From: JADJNW01 sp964517145
GTDB taxonomy: Bacteria > Bacteroidota > Bacteroidia > Chitinophagales > Saprospiraceae
Length of the DNA stretch: 64,000 nucleotides
Assembly (NCBI GenBank): GCA_964517145.1
Contig: CAZFBN010000007.1
Span: 1 to 64,000, forward strand
Reading direction: 5' to 3'
Below, in pieces: positions 1 through 7,866 of the stretch (positions within the stretch are counted from its first letter, which is position 1; the number at the start of each line of letters is the position of its first letter). A program made the translations under genes and the position numbers. The notes beneath the pieces are model-generated. The model was not told where the DNA came from and made no database searches. It saw nothing but the letters and a program-made list of their open reading frames with translations.

Positions 1-102
1 AGAACTTTTAGCCCAATGAAGCACTCCCGAATGCTAGATCGTTTTAAAAGGGATTTGGTTAAAAATAAGCTTGTAAAAGTACCTGAAAGGAAAGCGTTGT
101 AA
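1..102 (+). CDS. C-terminal end of an unidentified protein (partial)
   Basis: Frame 1 is open from the window edge to a TAA at 100-102, giving 33 residues of a basic tail ending in VPERKAL. It is followed by about 130 bases without a gene before the next start. Too little remains to assign a family. The absence of stops and the basic composition suggest a real C-terminus, but chance is not excluded. Confidence 0.4.
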   Translation, partial: RTFSPMKHSRMLDRFKRDLVKNKLVKVPERKAL

Positions 103-232
103 ATCTTTATGATTCATGCGTCCTCTTTTCAAATGTGGTCTAATTTTCAATTCTGCATTCAATTTGTTGGAAAACGCCTCTACAAATTGTATTTTTCCTT
201 TTTTAATTCACGAAACATACAATCTCAAAACC

Positions 233-1069
233 ATGAAAGCCAATTTTTTCTTTCTGCTAGCCAGTTTCATCCTTGCAGGAGCCTCCCACAGCGCTGCACA
301 ACCATCTAAACTTTTTAAAACATGGACAACGGACACTTTATTAACCACTTGCGAGAGTGTATTCTACGATTCTGCCCGCCAGGTACTCTATGTTTCCAAC
401 ATTGAAGGCGAGTCTGCCGGTATGGATGGCAAGGGCTCTATTGCTCAGGTAGGTTTGGACGGCAAGATCATCAACGCGCGTTGGGTCACAGGCTTGAATG
501 CACCCAAAGGCATGGGTGTTTATAAAAATACCCTCTGGGTTACCGATTTGAATGCTTTGGTTGCTATCGACATCAAGAGTGGTAAAGCCACGCAACGCAT
601 CCAAGTAGAAAATGCGCGTTTTTTGAATGACCTTACCATTGACAAAGCTGGCGTGGTGTACGCGTCTGACACCCGGACGAAAAAAGTACACCAATTAAAA
701 GACGGGAAGGTGAGCACTTATCTAAGTAATTTGCAAAGTCCCAACGGTTTATTGGCAATTGATAACGTGCTATACGTGTTGGACAACGGCAGGTTGCTGC
801 GTTACAGCGCTGATAAAAAAGCAACAGAACTGGCAAAAGGCATGGAAAGCAGTACAGATGGCATTGTACAGGTACAACCCAATGAGTTTGTCATTTCTTC
901 CTGGGCAGGAGTGGTCTATTACGTCAAAAGTGACGGCACTGTGCAACAATTATTGGATACGCGCGCTGAAAAAAGCAACACTGCTGACATTGGGTATAAT
1001 GCAAAAAGCCGCATCGTTTACATTCCTACTTTTTTTAAGAATAAAGTGGTGGCTTATGAATTAAAGTAA
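233..1069 (+). CDS. Secreted SMP-30/gluconolactonase-like beta-propeller protein
   Basis: 278 residues from the ATG at 233. This start puts a clean signal peptide (MKANFFFLLASFILAGASHS) at the N-terminus; the open frame runs further upstream, but that part does not look coding. The mature protein has NHL/SMP-30-type blades: repeated stretches such as GLNAPKGMGVYKNTLWVTDL, SPNGLLAIDNVLYVLDNGRL and EFVISSWAGVVYYV, spaced as in a six-bladed propeller. SMP-30 family members are lactonases or binding propellers. The metal ligands cannot be assigned with confidence here, so enzymatic activity is uncertain. Probably periplasmic or exported. It stands alone, with the 21-bp repeat array on its 3' side. 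Confidence 0.75.
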   Translation: MKANFFFLLASFILAGASHSAAQPSKLFKTWTTDTLLTTCESVFYDSARQVLYVSNIEGESAGMDGKGSIAQVGLDGKIINARWVTGLNAPKGMGVYKNTLWVTDLNALVAIDIKSGKATQRIQVENARFLNDLTIDKAGVVYASDTRTKKVHQLKDGKVSTYLSNLQSPNGLLAIDNVLYVLDNGRLLRYSADKKATELAKGMESSTDGIVQVQPNEFVISSWAGVVYYVKSDGTVQQLLDTRAEKSNTADIGYNAKSRIVYIPTFFKNKVVAYELK

Positions 1070-1115
1070 AGGTAGCTAGGGTTATAGATTGTTTTTTATT
1101 GCTATAAATTGAATG

Positions 1116-1133
1116 TTTTGATTCAAATCAAAA
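1116..1133. repeat. Short inverted repeat downstream of the propeller gene
   Basis: TTTTGATT and AATCAAAA form an 8-bp perfect inverted repeat with a 2-nt spacer, about 50 bases after the stop codon and just before the 21-bp array. It may be a weak transcript end or a protein site; there is no T-run to support a factor-independent terminator. Confidence 0.3.
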
Positions 1134-1140
1134 TGATTGA

Positions 1141-1497
1141 AGGGTATTTTAACACCACAAAAGGGTCTTACAACGCTTTAGGAGGGTAGTTTAATGTAAA
1201 AAGAGGATACTTCAAAGCTTTAAGAGGGTAATTTAATGTTACAAAAGGGTATTTCAACATTTTAGGAGGGTGTTTTAATATTAAAAAAGGGTATTGCAAC
1301 ACTTTAAGAGGGTACTGTAACAATTTGGAAGGGTATTGCAATATTTTAGAAGGGTGTTTCAATGTTACAAGAAGGTATTTCAACATTTTAAAAGGGTACT
1401 GAAACGTTTTAGGAAGGTATTTTGATATTACAAGAAGCTATTGTACCGTTTAAGGAGTCTTTTGCAATATTACAATTGGCTCCTTGAACGGTGAGAT
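1141..1497. repeat. 21-bp repeat array 1 (17 units, no indels)
   Basis: This fills the gene-free stretch between the propeller gene and the 3' end of the tricorn protease gene. Seventeen consecutive units of exactly 21 bp can be laid out from 1141 to 1497. Most begin AGGGTA, and the commonest core is AGGGTATTTCAACATTTTA. Sequence diverges between units but spacing never shifts. Even units tend to end in a TTTAGG-like tail and odd units in an ACAAA-like tail, giving a 42-bp dimer. Because 21 is a multiple of 3, the minus strand is open across units 3-14 as a heptad (LKYP.. type), but no good start or ribosome site is seen, so coding is unlikely. The last three units drift toward the motifs of the small array at 4837-4920. 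Confidence 0.9.
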
Positions 1498-1504
1498 TAG
1501 CTGT

Positions 1505-4500
1505 TTACTTCGTTTTTGGGCGCTTGTATTTATTCGGTGCGGCTGGTTCGGGTTTCAATTCTATGCTTTCTGTTTTTAAGAGTTGAAGGGCTTCCTGTAC
1601 GGCGCGTTCCAATTGCGGATCGCCGCCTTTGATGACAGCAGCAGGGTCTTGCAGCACTTCAATATCGGGGCTAACGCCTTCGCCTTCTACTGCCCATTTG
1701 CCATTCACATCGAAGAAACCACCACGCGGCGCTACCATGCGTCCACCGTCGAGCAGCGGCGGGGTATCCCAGGTGCCGACCAGACCGCCCCAGGTGCGCG
1801 TACCTACCAGCGGACCAATTTTCATATCCTTGAACAGGTAGGGTAGCAAATCGCCGCCAGAACCAGAACGCTCATTGGCAATCATCACTTTCGGACCCCA
1901 AATGCCCGACATCGGCGTGGTGAATGGACGGTGGTCGTTGGCATTGCTATTGAAATAGCCGCGTAGTTTGCGCGCCATAATGTCCACCATATAATCCGCC
2001 GCGGAGCCGCCGCCGTTGTTGCGTTCGTCAATCACGGCACCCTTCTTGTCCTGCTGCGAAAAGTAGTAGCGATTGAAGTACGTATAGCCTGGATTGCCGG
2101 TGTTGGGCACATACACGTATGCCAGCTTGCCGCCGGAAAGTTCCGCCACTTTTCGGCGATTGCTTTCGACCCAATCCCGCGAACGCAAACCGTTTTCATT
2201 GGCAATGGGTACGACGGTGACCGCTCTGGCATTGGCTAAAGAAGTGCTGGAGTTGACTTTGATGCGAACCTGCTTGCCTGCTGTGCCTTCAAAGAGGCTG
2301 TATGGATTGGTGGGCGCCTGGAGTGCAACGCCGTTGACTTCAAGCAGGTAATCGCCTTCGCGTACATCAATGCCCGGACCGGAGAGCGGCGCTTTTAGAT
2401 CGGGGTTCCAATTTTCACCCGTGTATATTTTTTTAATCCGATAGTAGCCATTCAATTCTTCAAGGTCAGCACCCAACAAACCAATGTTGACTTGTTTTAC
2501 ATCGGGGAAGTCGCCGCCGCTCACGTAGGAATGCCCAACAGCGATCTCGCCGCTCATAATGTCCACCACGTAATTCAAATCCGTGCGGTGGCGTACCTGC
2601 TTAATCCAGGGGCTATACCATTTATACACCTCGTCCCAGGGAGCGCCGTGGGTATTGTTCACGTACAAAAAGTCGCGCATAAAACGCCAGCCCTCGCGGA
2701 AAATCTGGTGCGCCTCGGCTTGCGGATCAACTTTGACCTTTACATCCAGCTTCAGCTTGCCATCTCCGTTCTTCGGGGCGGCTTCTGCACTCTTCACGAT
2801 GCCCCATGTATCGCCGCTGCGGTAGAGTAAACTCTTGCGGTCGTGGGATGCGGTGACAAATTGCACGGGTTTCAAAAATTCGATGGCTTTTCGATCTTTA
2901 AAACTGTAGCGATGCAGCGTAAGTCCCTCCTGATTGGGAATATTTTCCAGGTAAAAAACAAAATCCTTGGGTGCTTCTACAATTGCTTGGTAGTCGCGCA
3001 TGGGCACATCGAGGGCAATGATACGCTGGTCTATTTTATCAAAATCAATCACGACTTCTACCTTCGTAGAATCCTTTTTCTCCTTGCCGTTCTCCTTTTT
3101 TTCTTCTTCGTCGTCGCTGCGAGGCGCAAGTGGCGAGGGTTCATTTTTTGGTAATACCACACAATACAAGCCGCGTGTAATTTGGTGTTCGTAGGAACTC
3201 ATATCGAGCCAACCAGTATTCAAACCAAAATCGGTGCTTGCCAGGAAATACAAATACTTACCGCCTTCGTCCCAAACGGGGGAGATACAATCGGACAAAC
3301 CATTGGTCAGTTGCGTGCTTTTGCCGCTTTCGACATTGTGAACAAAGATGGCTTTGAATTGATTGTCAAGCAATCGCGCGTAAGCAATCCATTTATTATC
3401 AGGCGACCAGACAGGATTCATCGAGCGGTTGGGGTGCGCGTAGCGTTCGGTGTCGGCTTTTTTAATGGCGCTGTTGGCAATATTGACATACCACAAATTA
3501 TAATCTGTATCGGTGAAAGCGACAAACTTACCATCGGGCGACCAGGCAGGTTTGAAGAAGTAAGTTGGATTTGGAATGGCAATTTTCTTTTTGTTTTCAC
3601 CAAATTGATTGGCAATCACGAGCTGATATTCCCCACTTTCATCCGAAAACCAGGCAATCTGCTGCCCATCGGGCGACCAGGTGGGGTAACGGTCGGCTAC
3701 GCCGGAAGAATTGGTGAGGTTGCGCCAATCGCCATTCTCCTTTGGCACGGTAAAAATTTCGCCGCGGTGCTCAAACAAAGCGCGCTTGCCAGTGGGCGAA
3801 AGCGAAGCGTTTTGCAATTGCGTGGAGCGCACATCTTCCCAGCGCGGGCGGGCGAAGTTGAAATCGCCGCGCACGTTGATGACGAGTTGTTTGGCTTTGT
3901 TGGTTTTTGGGTCGAGCAAATGCAAATAACCGCCCTGCTCATACACGATGCGGTCTTTACAAGCGTCGAGACTTTTTACATCAAAATCAGCATGGCGAGT
4001 GATCTGCTCTAATTTATCGTTTTTAGGATCGAAAGACCAGATATTATTGGCATAATCCCTTTCGGAGAGGAAATAAACCTTGCCATTGTGCCAAACCGGA
4101 TCGGTATGGCGTTCGCGGTCGGCTTGCGGCGTGCGCTTCAGGGCGTGGGTTTTTAAATCCAGAATCCAAATGGGCATGGCTTGACCACCTCGGTAATTGC
4201 GCCATTCGGGGTCCCAAAAAGTGATGGGCTGGTAAGCAGCGTATTTGCCGTCTTCCGAAAGCTCACCGAAGGCTGCTTGAGGAATAATCATGGCTTTTGG
4301 AAAGCCACCGTTGGTTCCTATGGTGTAAAATTTGACAATTTTAGTGGGAACGCCCTCGCGAGAAGATTGAAACACCACCTCCTTTCCATCGGGCGTCCAG
4401 CCTTGCACAAGGTCGTTGGCAGGGTGCCAGGTCAAGCGCTTGGGTTCTCCGCCTTCGGTAGGTACAACGTACACATCGGTGTTGCCATCGTATTGCCCGG

Positions 4501-4735
4501 TGAATGCCAGCATTTTACCATCGGGCGAAAAATGCGGATAGCTCTCCGTACCTTCAAAACTCGTGACACGCCAGGCGTCGCCGCCTTCTCGATTGACCAT
4601 CCAGATGTCATCGGCATAAACAAAAGCAATGAAGCGCTCGCTGACGGAGGGTTGGCGAAGCAATTGGGTGCCTTGGGCAAAAAGATGACAAGAAAAAAGG
4701 AAGGCTACCCATAAAAGCAGGATTTTAGGTTTCAT
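1505..4735 (-). CDS. Tricorn-type S41 protease with N-terminal beta-propellers
   Basis: 1076 residues from the ATG at 4735, which gives the signal peptide MKPKILLLWVAFLFSCHLFA; codons further upstream translate the 21-bp repeats and are not part of the gene. Order of domains: WD40/TolB-like propeller blades (about 25-330, with repeated FSPDGKMLAF and WSPDGKFVAF motifs), a second propeller region (to about 620), the tricorn C1 helical domain, a PDZ domain (about 770-860, GPGIDVREGDYLLEVNG), and the S41 C2 catalytic domain. A catalytic-type histidine (VGHSYVSGGD) and the nucleophile serine in ERSGSGGD are visible. Family members trim peptides from larger proteases; Bacteroidota versions are exported. 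Length matches the family. It is bracketed by two 21-bp repeat arrays. Confidence 0.92.
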   Translation of the reverse strand: MKPKILLLWVAFLFSCHLFAQGTQLLRQPSVSERFIAFVYADDIWMVNREGGDAWRVTSFEGTESYPHFSPDGKMLAFTGQYDGNTDVYVVPTEGGEPKRLTWHPANDLVQGWTPDGKEVVFQSSREGVPTKIVKFYTIGTNGGFPKAMIIPQAAFGELSEDGKYAAYQPITFWDPEWRNYRGGQAMPIWILDLKTHALKRTPQADRERHTDPVWHNGKVYFLSERDYANNIWSFDPKNDKLEQITRHADFDVKSLDACKDRIVYEQGGYLHLLDPKTNKAKQLVINVRGDFNFARPRWEDVRSTQLQNASLSPTGKRALFEHRGEIFTVPKENGDWRNLTNSSGVADRYPTWSPDGQQIAWFSDESGEYQLVIANQFGENKKKIAIPNPTYFFKPAWSPDGKFVAFTDTDYNLWYVNIANSAIKKADTERYAHPNRSMNPVWSPDNKWIAYARLLDNQFKAIFVHNVESGKSTQLTNGLSDCISPVWDEGGKYLYFLASTDFGLNTGWLDMSSYEHQITRGLYCVVLPKNEPSPLAPRSDDEEEKKENGKEKKDSTKVEVVIDFDKIDQRIIALDVPMRDYQAIVEAPKDFVFYLENIPNQEGLTLHRYSFKDRKAIEFLKPVQFVTASHDRKSLLYRSGDTWGIVKSAEAAPKNGDGKLKLDVKVKVDPQAEAHQIFREGWRFMRDFLYVNNTHGAPWDEVYKWYSPWIKQVRHRTDLNYVVDIMSGEIAVGHSYVSGGDFPDVKQVNIGLLGADLEELNGYYRIKKIYTGENWNPDLKAPLSGPGIDVREGDYLLEVNGVALQAPTNPYSLFEGTAGKQVRIKVNSSTSLANARAVTVVPIANENGLRSRDWVESNRRKVAELSGGKLAYVYVPNTGNPGYTYFNRYYFSQQDKKGAVIDERNNGGGSAADYMVDIMARKLRGYFNSNANDHRPFTTPMSGIWGPKVMIANERSGSGGDLLPYLFKDMKIGPLVGTRTWGGLVGTWDTPPLLDGGRMVAPRGGFFDVNGKWAVEGEGVSPDIEVLQDPAAVIKGGDPQLERAVQEALQLLKTESIELKPEPAAPNKYKRPKTK

Positions 4736-4836
4736 ATATCGAATATGTTTAAAGGTGTTAGACGAATTACGAAAGGTAATGATTTCGATAAAAAGGAAGG
4801 GTGAGAAGCGGCGGCATTTTTTTAAAAAGTGACAGA

Positions 4837-4920
4837 AGGCTGTTGATTTGTTGCAATAGAGAGCTACGGTATTGACGGAGGCTGCTGCAATATTAAAATA
4901 GGCTGTTATCAAACTATTTG
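4837..4920. repeat. 21-bp repeat array 2 (4 units) upstream of the tricorn gene
   Basis: Four in-register 21-bp units start at 4837, 4858, 4879 and 4900. Three of the four begin AGGCTG and the other AGAGAG, and two contain TGCAAT. They lie between the terminator of the upstream oxidoreductase gene and the tricorn start. The sequence resembles the degenerate last units of array 1, so the protease gene has related arrays on both sides. Confidence 0.7.
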
Positions 4921-4954
4921 ATCCAATTGCGCTTTTCAATTCGGCATTTTGAAC

Positions 4955-4996
4955 AAAAAAAATAGGGAGAATTTACCTGTTGATACCTTCTCCCTA
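4955..4996 (-). terminator. Factor-independent terminator of the Gfo/Idh/MocA gene
   Basis: On the minus strand a perfect 9-bp stem (TAGGGAGAA / TTCTCCCTA, + coordinates 4963-4971 and 4988-4996) is followed by eight T residues. It sits about 20 bases after the stop codon of the oxidoreductase gene. Confidence 0.8.
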
Positions 4997-5017
4997 CTTC
5001 GTTATTGCTAAAAATGC

Positions 5018-6484
5018 TTATGCCAACTTCCAACCCGCGCGGTAAGGGCGAGAGACGAATTGATTGGCTTCATCAAAGTTTGTAATTTTCATATTCGGAC
5101 CATCCCACAGCAGTTTTTTACGACCGTAGAAATTGAATCCTCTGCCATTGTCGTTTGGTTTGCGCAAATTGTAGCTGCGAATCGCCAGATTCCCCATCAA
5201 AACAGTTTCCGTGAGCGGACCTGCATAGTCGAAGGAGGAACTCAAAGCCTTGTGTTCTTTACTATCAAAGCCAGCTTTGCAAGCGTTTGTCCAGGAAACC
5301 TGGTGTCCGTGTTCTGGCAGCGGCGTACCGGTTTGCTCCAGCTTTGGCATCTCCATGCGATCACCATTTTTGAGGTAAATTTTAGGATTATTGCCATATG
5401 TACCGCAGGTCATAATGCCTTTTTTGCCAATCATAATAACTCCATTGCTGCTATCGGCTTCGGCGAGCGGCTCATTGGCAGGAATCCAATCTGGGTGAAA
5501 GGGGCGAATGCCACCGTCTGTCCAGTACATGGTTACTTCGGATTTGTTGCGCTCGGTTGCCGGGAATTTCAGTTGAACATTAGAAGAAGGCGGACAACCT
5601 TCAGGAATGTACTCTGGCGTCCAATCTTTAATAAATACTTGTCCAACGCTGCATTCTACTTCCGTCGGATAGCCCAAGCCCAGTACGCGGAACGCCGGGT
5701 CAATCAAGTGGCAGCCCATGTCGCCAAGTGCGCCCGTACCAAAATTCCACCAGCCACGCCATTTGAAAGGATGGTACAGCGGGTGATATTCTACCCATTC
5801 TGCCGGACCTACAAACAATTCCCAGTCTTCGGGCGACATAGATTCTGGCAATGGCATTTTTTGGGTGGGTACCGGAATGCCTTGGGGCCAAACAGGACGG
5901 TTCGTCCAGATGTGTACTTCGCTTACTTTGCCAATCAAACCTTTGTCGAGCCAGTCCATCATTACCTTTTGAGTAGGATTGGAAGCACCCTGGTTACCCA
6001 TTTGACTTACCACTTTATACTTGCGAGCTGCTTCGGTGAGCATGCGCGCTTCGGCAATGTTATGCGTCAAAGGCTTTTGCACATACACATGTTTGCCCAA
6101 TTGCATGGCAGCCATAGCCGCTACGGCGTGGGTGTGATCGGGTGTTGAGATGGTCACAGCATCAATGGTGTCCTTCATCTCGTCAAACATTCTGCGGAAA
6201 TCGCTGTACAGCTTTGCATCAGGAAACTTATCAATGCTGCCTTTGGCGCGTGCTTTGTCCACATCACAGAGCGCAACCACGTTGTTGGCACCATTATTAT
6301 ACGCATTGGCAATATCACTTTGTCCTTTTCCACCTGCACCTATAGAGGCGAGGTTGAGTTTGTCGCTTGGCGCAATAAAACCCTTGCCCAGTACGTGACG
6401 TGGCACAATAAAGAAGCTACCTGCTGCTAACGCCCCAGTTTTCAGGAACTTCCGTCTGGTTGTAGTCAGTTTATCTTTTTGCAT
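5018..6484 (-). CDS. Tat-exported Gfo/Idh/MocA-family NAD(P)-dependent oxidoreductase
   Basis: 488 residues. The N-terminus is a twin-arginine signal (TTRRKFLKTGALAAGSFF), so the protein is probably exported folded with its cofactor. A Rossmann segment follows (LNLASIGAGGKGQSDIANAY), then the family's catalytic-region motif (YVQKPLTHNIAEARML, with the EKP lysine as QKP). The C-terminal half has the WNFGTGALGDMGCHLIDP motif found in Bacteroidota secreted members. These enzymes act on sugars or cyclitols with NAD(P); the substrate is not deducible. It is a single-gene unit with its own terminator, and no PUL genes are adjacent. Confidence 0.9.
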   Translation of the reverse strand: MQKDKLTTTRRKFLKTGALAAGSFFIVPRHVLGKGFIAPSDKLNLASIGAGGKGQSDIANAYNNGANNVVALCDVDKARAKGSIDKFPDAKLYSDFRRMFDEMKDTIDAVTISTPDHTHAVAAMAAMQLGKHVYVQKPLTHNIAEARMLTEAARKYKVVSQMGNQGASNPTQKVMMDWLDKGLIGKVSEVHIWTNRPVWPQGIPVPTQKMPLPESMSPEDWELFVGPAEWVEYHPLYHPFKWRGWWNFGTGALGDMGCHLIDPAFRVLGLGYPTEVECSVGQVFIKDWTPEYIPEGCPPSSNVQLKFPATERNKSEVTMYWTDGGIRPFHPDWIPANEPLAEADSSNGVIMIGKKGIMTCGTYGNNPKIYLKNGDRMEMPKLEQTGTPLPEHGHQVSWTNACKAGFDSKEHKALSSSFDYAGPLTETVLMGNLAIRSYNLRKPNDNGRGFNFYGRKKLLWDGPNMKITNFDEANQFVSRPYRAGWKLA

Positions 6485-6794
6485 TTTTTAAACGATTGGT
6501 GATTGGATTCAAATGTAGGAGAAAATTGTGGAAACGGAAAAAGGAAAGTGTAAAATCCACACAAATTAACAGAAAATGAAGGCGCTTCCATTTTTAAATT
6601 CTAATTTAAAACAGGTTTTCCTCCAACGGTAAGATCGTTTTAGGGGTGAGATGGTGAGGAGGCTTTGTAAAGTTTATAATAGGTCATGTAAAATTGTGTC
6701 ATTGGCATCAATTCGGAAAAATGGTATTATCCCCAATATCAAACTTCAATGTCAAATTTATACTTTACCTTTGCGCATACCTCAAACCGTTCAG
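6485..6794. other. Divergent intergenic region before gpsA
   Basis: About 310 bases between two divergent genes. It is AT-rich, with no repeat or RNA-like fold beyond the gpsA promoter candidate. The open frame extending upstream of gpsA here has no coding character. Confidence 0.5.
6766..6773 (+). promoter_or_regulatory. Candidate -7 promoter element of gpsA
   Basis: TACCTTTG matches the Bacteroidota -7 consensus TANNTTTG. It lies 21 bases upstream of the chosen ATG, which would give a very short leader. No clear -33 TTG at ideal spacing was identified. Confidence 0.45.
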
Positions 6795-7832
6795 ATGTTA
6801 GAATATGAAAAACCCGTAGGGGTCATAGGTACAGGCAGTTTTGGTACAGCTATTGCTAATTTGCTGGCGCACAATGTGGAAGTGCTCATGTATAGCCGCA
6901 AACAGGAGGTGGTGGATGCCATCAATCGTACCCATCATAATTTTAACGTGGATTTGTCCTTGCGCATTCGTGCTACTCTAAATATTCAGGAAGTGGCAGA
7001 GCGTTGTACCCTGATTTTTCCGGTAGTACCTTCTGCGAATTTTAGGCGTATGATGCGGCAGTTGGGTCCTCATTTACGTCCTTATCATATTTTAATTCAC
7101 GGTACTAAAGGTTTTGATGTACATGATGTAGCCCCCGATGCTAAAACGCTGCGGCGCGAGCATGTGAGCACCATGAGTGAAGTGATATTACAGGAGAGCG
7201 CTGTGGTGCGGGTTGGTTGCCTTTCGGGACCAAATTTGGCAAAAGAAATCATGGAGGGAATGCCTACGGCAACGGTGATTGGTAGTAAATTTGAGGAAGT
7301 GATTGAAATGGGGCGCAAAGTGCTGAGCAGCCCGCGGTTTCATGTGTTTGGCACGCATGATATTTTGGGAGCCGAACTGGCGGGCGCGTTGAAAAACATT
7401 ATTGCCATTGGTTCGGGCATTTTGAGAGGAAAAAAATTGGGTAAAAATTTGCAGGCTATGCTTATTACGCGCGGTTTGGTCGAAATGATTTATTTTGGCA
7501 GAGCAATGGGTGCTACGGCTCATGCGTTCTTTGGTACAGCCGGCGTTGGTGATTTGGTGGCAACGGCTACCAGCAAAATCAGTCGTAACTTTACTTTTGG
7601 CTATCGCCTGGGCAAAGGTGAAAATCGCGAGGAGATACTTGCCTCCATGCTGGAAATTCCAGAAGGCGTGGGTACTTTGAGAATTGCCGCGCAGTTGGCA
7701 GCGTTTTATAAACTTCATGTGCCTATTACCGAGATGCTTTATGATATTGTGTACGAAAATTATGATATTGATAAAGCCATTGAAGCGTTGATTACCTATC
7801 CTTATGATATTGACGTGGATTTCATTGAATGA
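6795..7832 (+). CDS. gpsA: NAD(P)-dependent glycerol-3-phosphate dehydrogenase
   Basis: 345 residues from the ATG at 6795 (MLEYEKPVGVIGTGSFGTAI). This start places the dinucleotide-binding GxGxxG motif at residues about 10-15 and sits just after a TANNTTTG promoter. Family signatures are present: the GPNLAKEI motif, the catalytic-lysine helix ELAGALKNIIAIGSG, and the substrate-binding TSKISRNFTFG arginine region. The enzyme reduces dihydroxyacetone phosphate to sn-glycerol 3-phosphate for phospholipid synthesis in the cytoplasm. The length is normal. The YfhO gene follows after 34 bases, so they may be co-transcribed. Confidence 0.93.
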   Translation: MLEYEKPVGVIGTGSFGTAIANLLAHNVEVLMYSRKQEVVDAINRTHHNFNVDLSLRIRATLNIQEVAERCTLIFPVVPSANFRRMMRQLGPHLRPYHILIHGTKGFDVHDVAPDAKTLRREHVSTMSEVILQESAVVRVGCLSGPNLAKEIMEGMPTATVIGSKFEEVIEMGRKVLSSPRFHVFGTHDILGAELAGALKNIIAIGSGILRGKKLGKNLQAMLITRGLVEMIYFGRAMGATAHAFFGTAGVGDLVATATSKISRNFTFGYRLGKGENREEILASMLEIPEGVGTLRIAAQLAAFYKLHVPITEMLYDIVYENYDIDKAIEALITYPYDIDVDFIE

Positions 7833-7866
7833 AAGAATTAAGAAATTATAGAATAATTGTAATAAA

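Noticed and set aside
1168..1386. 72-codon minus-strand frame with LKYP/LNYP heptads
   Set aside because: It is the translation of the 21-bp array; stops interrupt it in other units, and there is no ribosome site or promoter.
3182..4012. 276-codon plus-strand frame opposite the tricorn gene
   Set aside because: Shadow of the protease gene; no family features, and it lies inside repeated propeller blades.
5060..6148. 362-codon plus-strand frame opposite the oxidoreductase gene
   Set aside because: Antisense shadow of a clear Gfo/Idh/MocA gene with low-complexity translation.
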